From positions 4,318,001 through 4,382,000 of the forward strand of contig NZ_CP015612.1 in assembly GCF_002138415.1 (NCBI RefSeq): DNA of 64,000 nucleotides. The letters are read 5' to 3'. Source of the DNA: Stenotrophomonas maltophilia. GTDB taxonomy: Bacteria > Pseudomonadota > Gammaproteobacteria > Xanthomonadales > Xanthomonadaceae. Under the pieces are notes generated by a model. The model ran no database searches, was not told where the DNA came from, and worked only from the letters and a program-made list of their open reading frames with translations. The position numbers were made by a program, and so were the translations under genes. This document shows, one piece after another, positions 8,295 through 16,542 of this stretch; the first letter of the stretch is position 1, and the number at the start of each line of letters is the position of its first letter.

Positions 8295-8729
8295 ATGGCG
8301 CAGGACACCGAATGGACACCCATTTCGCATGACACCTGCGACCAGGTCGCCGGGCCGTTCTATCACGGTACCCGCGCTGATCTGGCGGTAGGCGAGCTGC
8401 TGAGCGCGGGCTTCCGCTCCAACTATCGCGACAGCGTGGTGATGAACCACATCTACTTCACCACGATTGCCAAGGGCGCCGGGCTGGCTGCGGAGATGGC
8501 CCGGGGTGAAGGGCGGCCGCGCGTGTATGTGGTGGAGCCGACCGGGCCGTTTGAAGACGATCCGAATGTGACCAACAAGAAGTTTCCCGGGAACCCGACG
8601 CGGTCGTATCGGAGTGCGCAACCGTTGCGGGTTGTTGGGGAGATTGTGGAGTGGGAGCTGTACGACGCGGAGTTTGTTCGGCAGTTGAAGGCGTTTGTTG
8701 CTTCGGGGAGTGGGGAGATCATTAATTGA
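8295..8729 (+). CDS. arr: NAD(+)--rifampin ADP-ribosyltransferase (Arr)
   Basis: Arr enzymes inactivate rifamycins by ADP-ribosylation at the C23 hydroxyl. The 144-residue protein carries the family blocks GPFYHGTRADLAVGELL, NHIYFTT, the GEGRPRVYVVEPTGPFEDDP block, NVTNKKFPGNPTRSYRS and VVGEIVEWE, and matches known Arr lengths. An in-frame GTG 6 bases upstream (8289) is an alternative start; AGGGG lies suitably placed for either. Its stop overlaps the convergent DUF4279 gene by 8 bases. It sits in the variable interval after ubiK, consistent with acquired cargo, although chromosomal arr genes also occur without mobile association. Confidence 0.9.
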   Translation: MAQDTEWTPISHDTCDQVAGPFYHGTRADLAVGELLSAGFRSNYRDSVVMNHIYFTTIAKGAGLAAEMARGEGRPRVYVVEPTGPFEDDPNVTNKKFPGNPTRSYRSAQPLRVVGEIVEWELYDAEFVRQLKAFVASGSGEIIN

Positions 8730-9168
8730 TGGCCTGCTGGCGTTGGGCGTTGCGCACTTCTTCTTCGGCTTCATAGATGTCCAGCCCGAGCTCGATGCCG
8801 CGCTGGCCAAGGGCGAGCAGCGCGCGGGGCGAAAGCGAGACACCACCGTCGCTGCTGCCCATGAAGAGACCGCAGAACAGGTCAGGCCGAAACCGCGCCA
8901 GTGATTCCCATATGGCGAGATCTCCGGTGAGTTGATCAAGGACCTCGAAGATCTGCGCTTCCAGATTTTCAGGCTCGCGCCGAGGTGCACTGAGTCGCCA
9001 GCTTCCGAACCTGGCGATACGCACGGCGCCTGATTGGCTGCCTCTGAGTTCCTGGCCCTTGTGATGCGAGGCTGTTGGAGTCGCCCCGAGCAAGGCTCTG
9101 ACTTCTTCGGGCAGGAGGTCGTCCCCGAAGAATCGGAGGGTCACCAGGGAATGATCGAATGTTGCCAT
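8722..9168 (-). CDS. DUF4279 domain-containing protein
   Basis: This 148-residue protein begins HSLVTLRFFGDDLLPEEVRA followed by ALLGATPTASHHKGQ, the typical DUF4279 opening (strand, FFGDDL, helix, LGxxPT, H-x-KG), and continues with GSWRLSAP and FCGLFMGSSDGG. The family is of unknown function and often occurs in variable regions or next to polymorphic-toxin loci. No toxin partner is visible here. It converges on arr with an 8-base overlap of the two coding ends. Confidence 0.8.
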   Translation of the reverse strand: MATFDHSLVTLRFFGDDLLPEEVRALLGATPTASHHKGQELRGSQSGAVRIARFGSWRLSAPRREPENLEAQIFEVLDQLTGDLAIWESLARFRPDLFCGLFMGSSDGGVSLSPRALLALGQRGIELGLDIYEAEEEVRNAQRQQAIN

Positions 9169-9286
9169 CGGAATCCAGTTGTCCTTTTGGAATCACTTCC
9201 AATCCATACGTCTCATCGACGTAAGGTCAGCTATCAGCCATGAGCGGACGTTGGCAATCGCCTGATACGCTGACGGTAACATTGCG

Positions 9287-9598
9287 CTACCTGTGTTCTA
9301 GCCGTTTCAGCCACGATTGATAGAGCTCAGCATCCAAAACCCTATCCTTGGCATTAGGAAAATCGGCTTCGAACTGCAATGCGACGTCGTACGCAACTTC
9401 CCGCGCCCTCACAACCTCGACGTGCCCGCTCCAGACTTCAGTCCAGCTGTCTATTGCAGCGAATAGCTCGTAGCACCAATCAGCGATGGCTTGGTCTGTG
9501 AACGTCGCCTCCTCTCCGTCTCTGCCCTCGCGCAGGAGCTCTGCGAGGCTGATCACGGATAGCGGGAAGTCAGACAGGGGAACTTTGGTGGCTACCAT
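9287..9598 (-). CDS. Hypothetical protein, 103 residues
   Basis: A small acidic soluble protein (opening MVATKVPLSDFPLSVISLAE) with a good ribosome site, GGAGAAGAT, directly before the ATG at 9598. It is mostly helical by composition with many Trp/Glu (WCYELFAAIDSWTEVW). I do not recognise a family. Its base composition is less GC-rich than the flanking core genes, in keeping with the accessory interval it sits in. Confidence 0.65.
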   Translation of the reverse strand: MVATKVPLSDFPLSVISLAELLREGRDGEEATFTDQAIADWCYELFAAIDSWTEVWSGHVEVVRAREVAYDVALQFEADFPNAKDRVLDAELYQSWLKRLEHR

Positions 9599-9717
9599 AT
9601 CTTCTCCGGTTGTCCGGTTCGGCTAGGAAAAAAACGCTAGCACCCGCTGCTCTCGCTTGCCCAGTCCGCTGTTGGCCAGATGCCATTCTGTTGCTCAGAC
9701 CTGCCGATGCCTATCCA

Positions 9718-10320
9718 TCAACGTGCAGGCTGCATTTGCGGTGCCCTTGAATCCCGCCGCATCAGGTACAGCCCCACCAGGAATGGCCACAGCGAGTTGA
9801 TTGACGAGAACAGCCGCTGTGTCAGCCCCCTGTAGCCCTCCGGGTCCGCGCCCACCACGTTCAACCAGAGATAGACGATGCCCCCGATGCTCACCACAGC
9901 GGTCACGGCGTATGCCCTTCGGTTGGCAGACCACGCGCTCAGTTCGATGTGCGACATCGCCGGTGCAATGATGTTTGCGATACCGATGGTGTAGAAGCCG
10001 TGCATCGGATGGCCCATGGGCCAGAGACCGTTGGTCAGCATGGAGATGCCAAAGATCATCCAGCAGATCGCGCCTACGGCAATCCGGCGGCCGGACTCCC
10101 GCCATACCCCGATGGCAAACGCCACGAAGCCCACGCCGCAGCCGATGGGGGCAATCCTGGCGCAGATGCTTGCAAGCGTTGGTGCCTGCAGCAGTTCGCT
10201 GGCGTGCTGTGCAAGCGGGTTGTAGCCCGGCGCGAACACGGCGGCAACGCTGGTCCAGAACAGAAACCACGGAAGCGGGACCAGGCCCGCGCAGAAAAGC
10301 AGTCGGCTGCGGCGTCGCAC
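9718..10320 (-). CDS. DUF998-family membrane protein
   Basis: A 200-residue protein with about six hydrophobic helices. FAPGYNPLAQHASEL at residues 28-42 is the signature region after helix 1 of DUF998 proteins (Y-x-P-x-x-x-x-I/A-S-x-L). MLTNGLWPMGHPMHGFYTIG follows in the middle. The start is a GTG at 10320, placed after AAGGATC. The function of the family is not established. It is the last clear gene of the first accessory block before a 669-base gap. Confidence 0.75.
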   Translation of the reverse strand: MRRRSRLLFCAGLVPLPWFLFWTSVAAVFAPGYNPLAQHASELLQAPTLASICARIAPIGCGVGFVAFAIGVWRESGRRIAVGAICWMIFGISMLTNGLWPMGHPMHGFYTIGIANIIAPAMSHIELSAWSANRRAYAVTAVVSIGGIVYLWLNVVGADPEGYRGLTQRLFSSINSLWPFLVGLYLMRRDSRAPQMQPAR

Positions 10321-10989
10321 GTGCAGTGATCCTTGTTTGGGCCTGCGCCAGTGGGTGGAATCCAGTCGAACGCTGCAGAACCTTGCTGCTGCGGGCAGGA
10401 CAGTTCCGGTTGACTACAGCAGTAGTCAGATTCTGGGTGACGCCCTGTGGGGTCAATAGGCAGAAAGTCACTCACGCATGGAGGCGAAGTACGCGGCACC
10501 CATCAGCAGCCGTCGCACCGGCTCCTTCGCAATGGCGATCACAGATTGCCATCGGACCAGTGCTGTCGCATTTGCCGCGCCCTACATCTCTGACGGAAGG
10601 TTCTGACGACTCCGTTCCAGAAGTGCCGCTGCGCCAAGCACGCCAAGGCTCTCGCCGCATCCGGGGCTATGCGACAATGCCAAAAGCGTCTCGGGTTCTG
10701 GCGGCATTGACCCCTACCCGTTGGCATTCCGAACAACAGCAGGTAATCGTTACTGCGCCACCGTGCATCGGTGGTCGGGACTCGAAAACCCGGATTGCTA
10801 GACGTAAGTTTGCGCTTGCCAGCCGGCACCACCGCGCGTGGTGCCGGCTGGCAATCCGTCTGCCGGCTATGGCGGGCGGGGCGTGGGGGCCTCGTGCCCG
10901 CCGGCTTTGTCTAGCAACCGGTTTTCGAGCCACGCTCTGCCCGCCACCTTTTTCGGTGGCGGCTTCTGCCTGCTTGCACGGAGCCCGCC
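10321..10989. other. 669-base gap with no supportable gene in its first part
   Basis: From 10321 to about 10770 no frame gives a convincing product. The reverse strand at about 10480-10560 reads a short plausible C-terminal tail (KEPVRRLLMGAAYFASMRE) without an upstream gene, perhaps a decayed remnant. From 10781 the sequence becomes a strongly structured leader, described separately. Confidence 0.5.
10781..10963 (+). promoter_or_regulatory. Cloverleaf-like structured leader
   Basis: An outer stem pairs 10781-10803 (CTCGAAAACCcGGaTTGCTA plus GAC) with 10909-10929 (GTCTAGCAACCGGTTTTCGA plus G). Inside are a perfect 16-pair hairpin, 10816-10831 (TTGCCAGCCGGCACCA) with 10839-10854, and a second GC hairpin pairing GGCGGGC (10871-10877) with GCCCGCC (10895-10901). 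A further hairpin, CCGCCACC/GGTGGCGG (about 10941-10962), ends 27 bases before the ATG of the next gene. The arrangement suggests a folded RNA or DNA element controlling that gene, or a mobile palindromic unit. Confidence 0.6.
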
Positions 10990-11346
10990 ATGACCACGCC
11001 GCACTCCCCTCCCCCGCGCCCGATCCAGGAAGCGCCCTCGGCCGCCCCGGCCCTGGATCCCAACAGCCTCATCGCCATCCTGCACGCCATCGGTGCGGGC
11101 GCTGCTGCCGACGGCCAGCCCTGGCCCGAGCGGCATCACCTGCGCAGCCGGCAGATGGCGTTGTCCGACGCCGACTGCGCGCTCACCGGCCAGCGCATCG
11201 TGCAGGAGATCCTGCTGGCGGCCGAGCGCACGCGCCAGAACGGTGAGCCCGAACAGTACGTCGGCGACCGGGTGATGGAGGGGCTGGTGATGGCCGACCT
11301 CGCGCTGACCGCCTTCATCCACGAGCGGATGCGACCCAAGGACTGA
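10990..11346 (+). CDS. Hypothetical protein downstream of the structured leader
   Basis: A 118-residue protein. The first 25 residues are Pro/Ala-rich and probably disordered (TTPHSPPPRPIQEAPSAAP). A helical part follows: LDPNSLIAILHAIGAGAAAD, RQMALSDADCALTGQRIVQE, and ERTRQNGEPEQYVGDRVMEG ending in a hydrophobic helix. In layout (disordered Pro-rich head, helical tail, long palindromic leader) it recalls the DUF3077/DUF6124 proteins of pseudomonads, but I cannot claim homology. GGAG lies 7 bases before the ATG. Confidence 0.65.
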   Translation: MTTPHSPPPRPIQEAPSAAPALDPNSLIAILHAIGAGAAADGQPWPERHHLRSRQMALSDADCALTGQRIVQEILLAAERTRQNGEPEQYVGDRVMEGLVMADLALTAFIHERMRPKD

Positions 11347-11391
11347 GCGCGCGTATGGCGCGAGGTTTTCTGTCTGTGTGCGGGGTGACGA

Positions 11392-11922
11392 ATGAAGATG
11401 CATGGCCTTGCCGCTGCAGCGGTGTGCATCGAGGTGATCGGCGCGATGTGGGTGGAGTGGCCCGAGCCTGCGGGCGATCAGGTGTGGGCCTACCAGAAGC
11501 TGCGGCCGGCCGATTACCGCCTGCTGCACAGTGATGCGCTCGGCTTTGTGACCGCGAAGGCCCACGATGGCTTTGAACTGCACGCGCGCCACGCCGGGGC
11601 GACGTCCTTCGAGATCCGGTGCAAGGGCGTGCTGGTGATGGACGTGGAGAACGCGCCCTCGCGCGTGCTGATCCGCATGCCTGCCGATGCCCGCTGGCGG
11701 GCGCCGGATATCGAACGGCTGCGTATCAGCTTCGAGCGTTGGCTGGATCTGCACCAGAGCCAGGGGCGATTGCTGGTGGAAAGTGCGGGGCATTCGTGGG
11801 TTGAGGCACGGTTCGGGCGCTTCAATGGGCTGGTGCTTGATGAGCAGCGGTGTCTGCTTGGGAGCCCAGGCCACCGCCAGGCCGTTCCCACCAACCATGT
11901 CCGCGCTGGAGTGCCATCGTAG
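11392..11922 (+). CDS. Hypothetical protein, 176 residues
   Basis: It opens with a short hydrophobic stretch (GLAAAAVCIEVIGAMWVEW) and then a strand-rich part (GFVTAKAHDGFELHARHAGA, EIRCKGVLVMDVENAPSRVL). No catalytic motif or known family is recognised. It is 45 bases downstream of the preceding hypothetical gene and in the same direction, so the two may be cotranscribed. The last 20 residues look less conserved in style and the stop could have been altered by local rearrangement. Confidence 0.55.
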   Translation: MKMHGLAAAAVCIEVIGAMWVEWPEPAGDQVWAYQKLRPADYRLLHSDALGFVTAKAHDGFELHARHAGATSFEIRCKGVLVMDVENAPSRVLIRMPADARWRAPDIERLRISFERWLDLHQSQGRLLVESAGHSWVEARFGRFNGLVLDEQRCLLGSPGHRQAVPTNHVRAGVPS

Positions 11923-11998
11923 GCTGACGCTTGTAGTGGCGCTGCGCCTGCACCGCTAGGGGCCACCCGATGCTCGATCATCAAGGGCCGCGCCAACG

Positions 11999-12340
11999 TC
12001 ATGGGCGGTCTGTACTGACGGAAACCGAGCCGTCCTCCCACATGCGGACGTTTACATATGCATCGGGCGGAGGTATCCGATCGATCGACGCCCCAGCAGG
12101 AAGAATGTCCCAGCTGGTGATCGAGCCGCAGACTGTCCTATGCACCAAACGGCGGCTATCCATCCCTCGCTTGGCAAGCTCGGCCACAACTACTTCAGGA
12201 GGCTGGCGATCGAAGCCCTTGTAGGCTGTGCACGTCTCTCCCGACTGACCAACGGGATACGTTGAACTCTCCACCTCGTCCCGGCAGCCCGGCAGGCCCA
12301 TGACGAGCGAGAGGGCCATCAGTACTCGAATGCACTGCAT
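11999..12340 (-). CDS. Small lipoprotein of unknown function
   Basis: A 113-residue protein with a lipoprotein signal, MQCIRVLMALSLVMGLPGC: a basic start, hydrophobic core and LPGC lipobox, so Cys19 would be lipidated. The mature part contains two more Cys (GETCTAYKGF, HRTVCGSITSWD) that may form a disulfide, and ends VNVRMWEDGSVSVSTDRP. The ATG at 12340 follows a purine-rich GGAGCGAGCTGAA. An in-frame upstream ATG adds 53 residues that do not look coding. No family recognised. Confidence 0.65.
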   Translation of the reverse strand: MQCIRVLMALSLVMGLPGCRDEVESSTYPVGQSGETCTAYKGFDRQPPEVVVAELAKRGMDSRRLVHRTVCGSITSWDILPAGASIDRIPPPDAYVNVRMWEDGSVSVSTDRP

Positions 12341-12563
12341 TTCAGCTCGCTCCTTTCCTTTACCGACCTGTTGTACGCCTTGTCTGACGCAAAACCTCCG
12401 AGACCGCCATCGCAGCGCCGCGTTGCACAGATCATCTGCCCTTGATCCGAATGCTGCACCATTTGCAGGCAGAAATACCCCTAGACGCATTGCCGGCAAT
12501 TCCCGATAGTCCCACGCAGATTACCTGCCGCACCATCAAGCGTCCCTCTGCAGGAAACCACAC

Positions 12564-13160
12564 ATGAGCCTGGCGCTGGCCCACAGCCGCGCCCGCGCCG
12601 GGGTCGATGCCCCCCTGGTGCGGGTGGAAGTGCACCTCTCTGGTGGCCTGCCCGCCACCCAGATTGTCGGCCTGGTCGAGACCGGCGTGCTCGAATCACG
12701 CGAGCGCGTGCGTGCCGCCCTGCTCTGTGCACGCTTTGACTTCCCGCAGCGGCGCATCACCTTGAACCTCGCGCCCGCCGACCTGCCCAAGGAAGGTGGC
12801 CACTAAGACCTGGTGATTGCCTTGGGCATTCTGGCGGCCAGCGGCCAGGTCGATCCACAGTCGCTGCTGCAGTACGAATTCCTGGGCGAGCTTGGCCTGA
12901 CCGGTGAACTGCGGCCGGTGGCTGGAGCCTGCCAGCAGCGATTGCGGCAGCCGAAGCCGGGCGAATTCTGGTGGTACCGCCAGGGAATGCCGCAGAGGCA
13001 GCTTTGGCCGAGCAAGCTGATGTGCGGGTAGCGCGCACGTTGCTGGAGTGCTGCGCCGGTTGGGCAATCCGCGCCTGTTGCCGTCAGTGGAGCGCGTGGA
13101 CACAACACTCCTGCCACGGCCCTACTTGGCCGGCTCGCACAGGCAAGTGCGTGCAAGGCT
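12564..13160 (+). pseudogene. comM: Truncated duplicate of comM (5' third only)
   Basis: This stretch closely follows the first 600 bases of the intact comM at 19880, and the similarity begins upstream of the gene (AATTCCCGATAGTCC at both 12516 and 19814). It is broken: a TAC-to-TAA change stops translation at 12804-12806, small indels follow (for example near 12930 and 13050), and the copy ends after the segment matching NPRLLPPVERVDTT, before the Walker A motif. At about 13160 it joins, in frame, to a ubiK remnant. It is a scar of recombination rather than a functional gene. Confidence 0.85.
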
Positions 13161-13290
13161 TGCTCTGCAGGTTTGCCTGGAAAAGCCTGTTATTGCCACA
13201 CACGAGCGGTTCAAAATACAGCGTGCCCTGCTGCTGAGAACCCGCCAGAAGCCGAAGCGCCGGATATGGTCATGCGCAAACTCGAAGGAC
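13161..13290 (+). pseudogene. ubiK: Remnant of the 3' half of ubiK fused to the comM fragment
   Basis: Translated in the frame of the comM fragment, this part reads ALQVCLEKP...THERFKIQRALLLRTRQK. Intact UbiK has ALQAGLAKL...TREEFEVQRAVLLKTRQK at the corresponding place. After the RTRQK codons the frames drift, but the DNA still resembles ubiK (gcaaactcgaaggacgcag against gagctggaagggcgcgg). The order comM fragment then ubiK fragment is the reverse of the normal ubiK-comM order, so a second ubiK-to-comM interval has been joined on. Confidence 0.75.
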
Positions 13291-13383
13291 GCAGAGTAGG
13301 CAACGATTGCTCCTTCGTCCTGCCTGCGGAAGCCGACGCACGACCTCCCGTCAGAGCGGAGATCGCGCGCCAAGGGTCCTTCA

Positions 13384-14430
13384 TCAACTACGCGTCATGA
13401 GTGGGCAGCCAAGCTCCGTCGCGTCGCCAGAGAGAAATCCGCGCGTCCAGAATTTCATCCTCGCTGGGTCCAAGGCCACCGTCCCGTCTTCCGCCAGCGC
13501 GCCCACCACGTTCCCTTCGCTTGCTAACGCGACGGTACACTTCCCTATGCGACCATCGGCTCTGATCAGCATATGGTTGGGCTTGGCCGCATAACAGACA
13601 TGACTGACTCGCAGTCCCGACATGCTCATGGCCTGGAGTTCCGCATTTGAATCCGAGAGCCCCGAGATTGATACTTGGCTTTCGAACTCCGTCTCGACCC
13701 CATTCTCGACCCTGAACCCTTCGCCCTCAAATTTCGCTTGCAGTTCCCTCGAAATCCTCACCGCCTCGGCATGGCTGATCAACTCCAGCGATTGCCCTTG
13801 CCCGCCCAGGTTCGAGATATCGCGCAGATAGATCGTGAATCTTTGATCACCGCCGAAATCACTCCAAAGCCGACTCGACAGGTCCCGAAGGCTCCCTTCA
13901 TTTCCCGGCATGATGTGTACACGCAACATCACCGTGAAAATCAGCGGAGACTCCCTCATTGCGAGCAGGTTCTCATAGATTCGTTGAAAAGTTCCTGCTC
14001 CCGATGCATATCGGCGAGTCACGTCGTGGGCAGATGCGTCTCCATCAAGCGAAATCTGGAAGAAGTTCACACCCAGGCCTACAAGCTCATTGAAGAGTTC
14101 AGGTGTCAGCTCATACCCGTTCGTCGTCATGCTGCAATCGAGCAGATCCAGAGCCCCCGACGAGTGATGGGCATGAAATGCCCTTGAAAGCTCCAGAACC
14201 ACCATCTTTGCAAGAAGTGGCTCACCCCCGAACCACTCGACACGGAGTTCCTTCAATCCATGCTCCTCCACCCGCCGTCGAACAAGCGCCTTGATCCCTT
14301 TGATCGTTGGAGCCCTCATGCGACCGATCTCGAAATCCTCATAGCAGTACACACATCGGAAGTTGCACTTCTCGGTTGGCATGATCGTAAGCTCCAACCG
14401 CTTGTTCAGTCTTTCCTGAAACGTCTCCAT
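13384..14430 (-). CDS. Radical SAM peptide maturase, SPASM end truncated
   Basis: A 348-residue radical SAM enzyme expected to modify the neighbouring precursor peptide. The [4Fe-4S]/SAM motif is KCNFRCVYC (C22, C26, C29), followed by EWFGGEPLL, MTTNGYEL and FFQISLDGD. The C-terminal part enters a SPASM auxiliary-cluster domain (C279, then C298 in DGRIGKC, then C342 in LGCPLM). It stops six residues after C342, where complete relatives have a further C-x-x-x-C-type run. The coding end lies about 90 bases from the ubiK/comM scar, so the domain was probably cut there. The ATG at 14430 follows CGGAGGAATGA. It runs after the ABC exporter with a 15-base gap. Confidence 0.85.
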   Translation of the reverse strand: METFQERLNKRLELTIMPTEKCNFRCVYCYEDFEIGRMRAPTIKGIKALVRRRVEEHGLKELRVEWFGGEPLLAKMVVLELSRAFHAHHSSGALDLLDCSMTTNGYELTPELFNELVGLGVNFFQISLDGDASAHDVTRRYASGAGTFQRIYENLLAMRESPLIFTVMLRVHIMPGNEGSLRDLSSRLWSDFGGDQRFTIYLRDISNLGGQGQSLELISHAEAVRISRELQAKFEGEGFRVENGVETEFESQVSISGLSDSNAELQAMSMSGLRVSHVCYAAKPNHMLIRADGRIGKCTVALASEGNVVGALAEDGTVALDPARMKFWTRGFLSGDATELGCPLMTRS

Positions 14431-14445
14431 TCATTCCTCCGTTGA

Positions 14446-16518
14446 TCAACCCAGCCTTATCACACGTACATCCTCAGGCAGGGCACGAACCCGGTGCGTG
14501 ACAATGACACGGGTCATTTTCAGCGCCAGGAGCGTGGCCAAAATCTGCTGCTCCGCTTCATAATCAAGCTGGCTCAGCGTTTCATCCAGAACAAGAATTT
14601 TGGGGGAGCGATAGAGCGCCCGTGCGAGCAGAAGCCGCTTCTGCTGGCCACCGGACAATAGGCGCCCCTCATCCCCCACCTGCGTACCGAGCGACATTGG
14701 CTGCTCCGCGACAAATGCGTCCAGACCTGCGGCGGATAGGCAGCTCCAGGCTTCATCCACATTCACAACTTCACCCAGCGTTACATTGTCCAAAACCGTG
14801 CCGGACAGCAGCGTGTCCTGCTGAAGCACTGTTCCGATATGGCTACGCAGATTGGCAATCTGGCCACGCTCCACACCGCGGCCATCAATCTCCATTACGC
14901 CCTCGGTTGGCGGGATCAATCCGGTAAGAATTCTCAGCAACGTTGATTTACCTACGCCCGACGGACCAACAATTGCCACCATCTCCCCCGCCTCGATATT
15001 CACATTCAAGCCTCTGATCACCCAAGGGTCATCAATCGAGTAGCGGAAGCCGATGTCCCGACACCCAATCGAAAGCGAATCCCGATGACTTCCCGCCACC
15101 TCCCATGGCGTGCGCTCCTCCTCAGCCCCGGAAAGAACTTCCGAAATTCTATGCAAGTGCGTTCGGGCCATCCGTATGTCCATGACCTTCGGTACGATTG
15201 AACTCGCACGCTGGCCCAGCATCTCTACATAGATCGCCACCGCTACCAGAGCACCGATCGACATCGAACCTTCTTGGACAGCAAGAGCGCCCATGTAGAC
15301 GACGGCAATCCTCGTCAAGCCGAGAATCAGATCGCTCGTGCAGCTCGAGGCAATGGATATCCGTTGAAGCGAGGTACTCGCATTGATCAATCCAACATTG
15401 CTTTCACGGAATCGAATCTCCCTCGCACGCTCCGCACCATTGGCCTTGACTGTCTGAGCGGCGCGCACGGTCTCTATTACTTCTCGATCCTGCGAAGAAA
15501 GCCGGCTTGCAAGTACATTGCAGGCAACGCCCGCATCGTCCGACATGAATACGCGCACCAGGACGCAGGCAATCACTCCCGCTACGGCCAGCGCCGCAAG
15601 CAGCGAGCTATGAAACCAACACGCCACCAGAAGAATGAGCAGCGCAATTGAGTCAATCGAGCACTCAACGATCTTGGAGGACGCGATCTCTTGCACCTCG
15701 TGCACGGAACTCAATCGGGATATAACATCAGCGGGATGCCTACGCAGGAAGTACGCTGGAGGAAGGCTCAGGATCTTCCCGAAGACTTTCGTCGAAAGCG
15801 CGCCGATGATGTTAGCTCCGAGCTTCACGGTCAGCATGGAACGGGACGCCACCGCCAAGACCCTGGCAGCGGCGATGGCGACGAAGATCACCAGTAGGCG
15901 CTCTGGATTGAAGGCCGCATCAGCAATCTGCAGGCCATCGATGATGGTCTGGAGATAGAGGGGCGATACAACCAGGAGGATCTCTGCCGCAATGGCCAGC
16001 AGCACTATTGGAAGATACCTGTGCTTCTGCTGACGCACTTGTGACGCCAATGTCTGCCAAGGACTGACCTCGACAGCGAACTCCTCGCACTGTCTTCTCC
16101 CGCCGGTGAACATGAGCAGCGCCCCCGAGAATCGCCTCTCCAGTTCGGCAAAAGACACTGCAATCTCACCAGCCGCAGGGTCGAGCAACGTGAAGCGCTC
16201 CGGGCTCACTCTTTGCATGACGACGAAGTGCCCACCATCGACCAGCAGGATGCACTCCGACTCGATGCTTCGAAGCGCTGTTGCTTGACCCGCGAATACG
16301 CGGTGCTGCAGACCGAGCTCGCACGCAATCTGCGAGATTCGCCCTACTGTCGTACCACGGAGGGAAACCATGTATCGGCGCCTCAGCCACCGAAGGGTTA
16401 TCCGCTTGTCATATCTGGATGCGACCATTGCCAGACAGGCTAGGCCACACTCAGTCGACTCCGACTGTAGAACCACGTCGACCCTTCTTCGTTTCCATCG
16501 CGTCCAGAAAGTCAACAT
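14446..16518 (-). CDS. C39 peptidase-containing ABC exporter (bacteriocin/RiPP type)
   Basis: A 690-residue bifunctional exporter that cuts leader peptides after a double glycine and pumps the core through the inner membrane. The N-terminal C39 protease has Q18 and C24 in QSESTECGLAC, H97 in GGHFVVM and D113 in LLDPAAG, so the catalytic set is complete. A six-helix membrane domain follows (about residues 160-430). The ATPase domain has Walker A GPSGVGKST, signature LLSGGQQKRLLLARAL, Walker B ILVLDE and the switch His in VTHRVRALP. It is 24 bases after the permease gene. No HlyD-like adaptor is present in the cluster. Confidence 0.95.
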   Translation of the reverse strand: MLTFWTRWKRRRVDVVLQSESTECGLACLAMVASRYDKRITLRWLRRRYMVSLRGTTVGRISQIACELGLQHRVFAGQATALRSIESECILLVDGGHFVVMQRVSPERFTLLDPAAGEIAVSFAELERRFSGALLMFTGGRRQCEEFAVEVSPWQTLASQVRQQKHRYLPIVLLAIAAEILLVVSPLYLQTIIDGLQIADAAFNPERLLVIFVAIAAARVLAVASRSMLTVKLGANIIGALSTKVFGKILSLPPAYFLRRHPADVISRLSSVHEVQEIASSKIVECSIDSIALLILLVACWFHSSLLAALAVAGVIACVLVRVFMSDDAGVACNVLASRLSSQDREVIETVRAAQTVKANGAERAREIRFRESNVGLINASTSLQRISIASSCTSDLILGLTRIAVVYMGALAVQEGSMSIGALVAVAIYVEMLGQRASSIVPKVMDIRMARTHLHRISEVLSGAEEERTPWEVAGSHRDSLSIGCRDIGFRYSIDDPWVIRGLNVNIEAGEMVAIVGPSGVGKSTLLRILTGLIPPTEGVMEIDGRGVERGQIANLRSHIGTVLQQDTLLSGTVLDNVTLGEVVNVDEAWSCLSAAGLDAFVAEQPMSLGTQVGDEGRLLSGGQQKRLLLARALYRSPKILVLDETLSQLDYEAEQQILATLLALKMTRVIVTHRVRALPEDVRVIRLG

Positions 16519-16542
16519 TCTCTGTCTCTGCCGATGCTGATT

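Noticed and set aside
13163..13400. Treating the comM/ubiK fusion region as a new small gene
   Set aside because: Each half aligns with a known intact gene nearby, with stops and frameshifts; it is a rearrangement scar.
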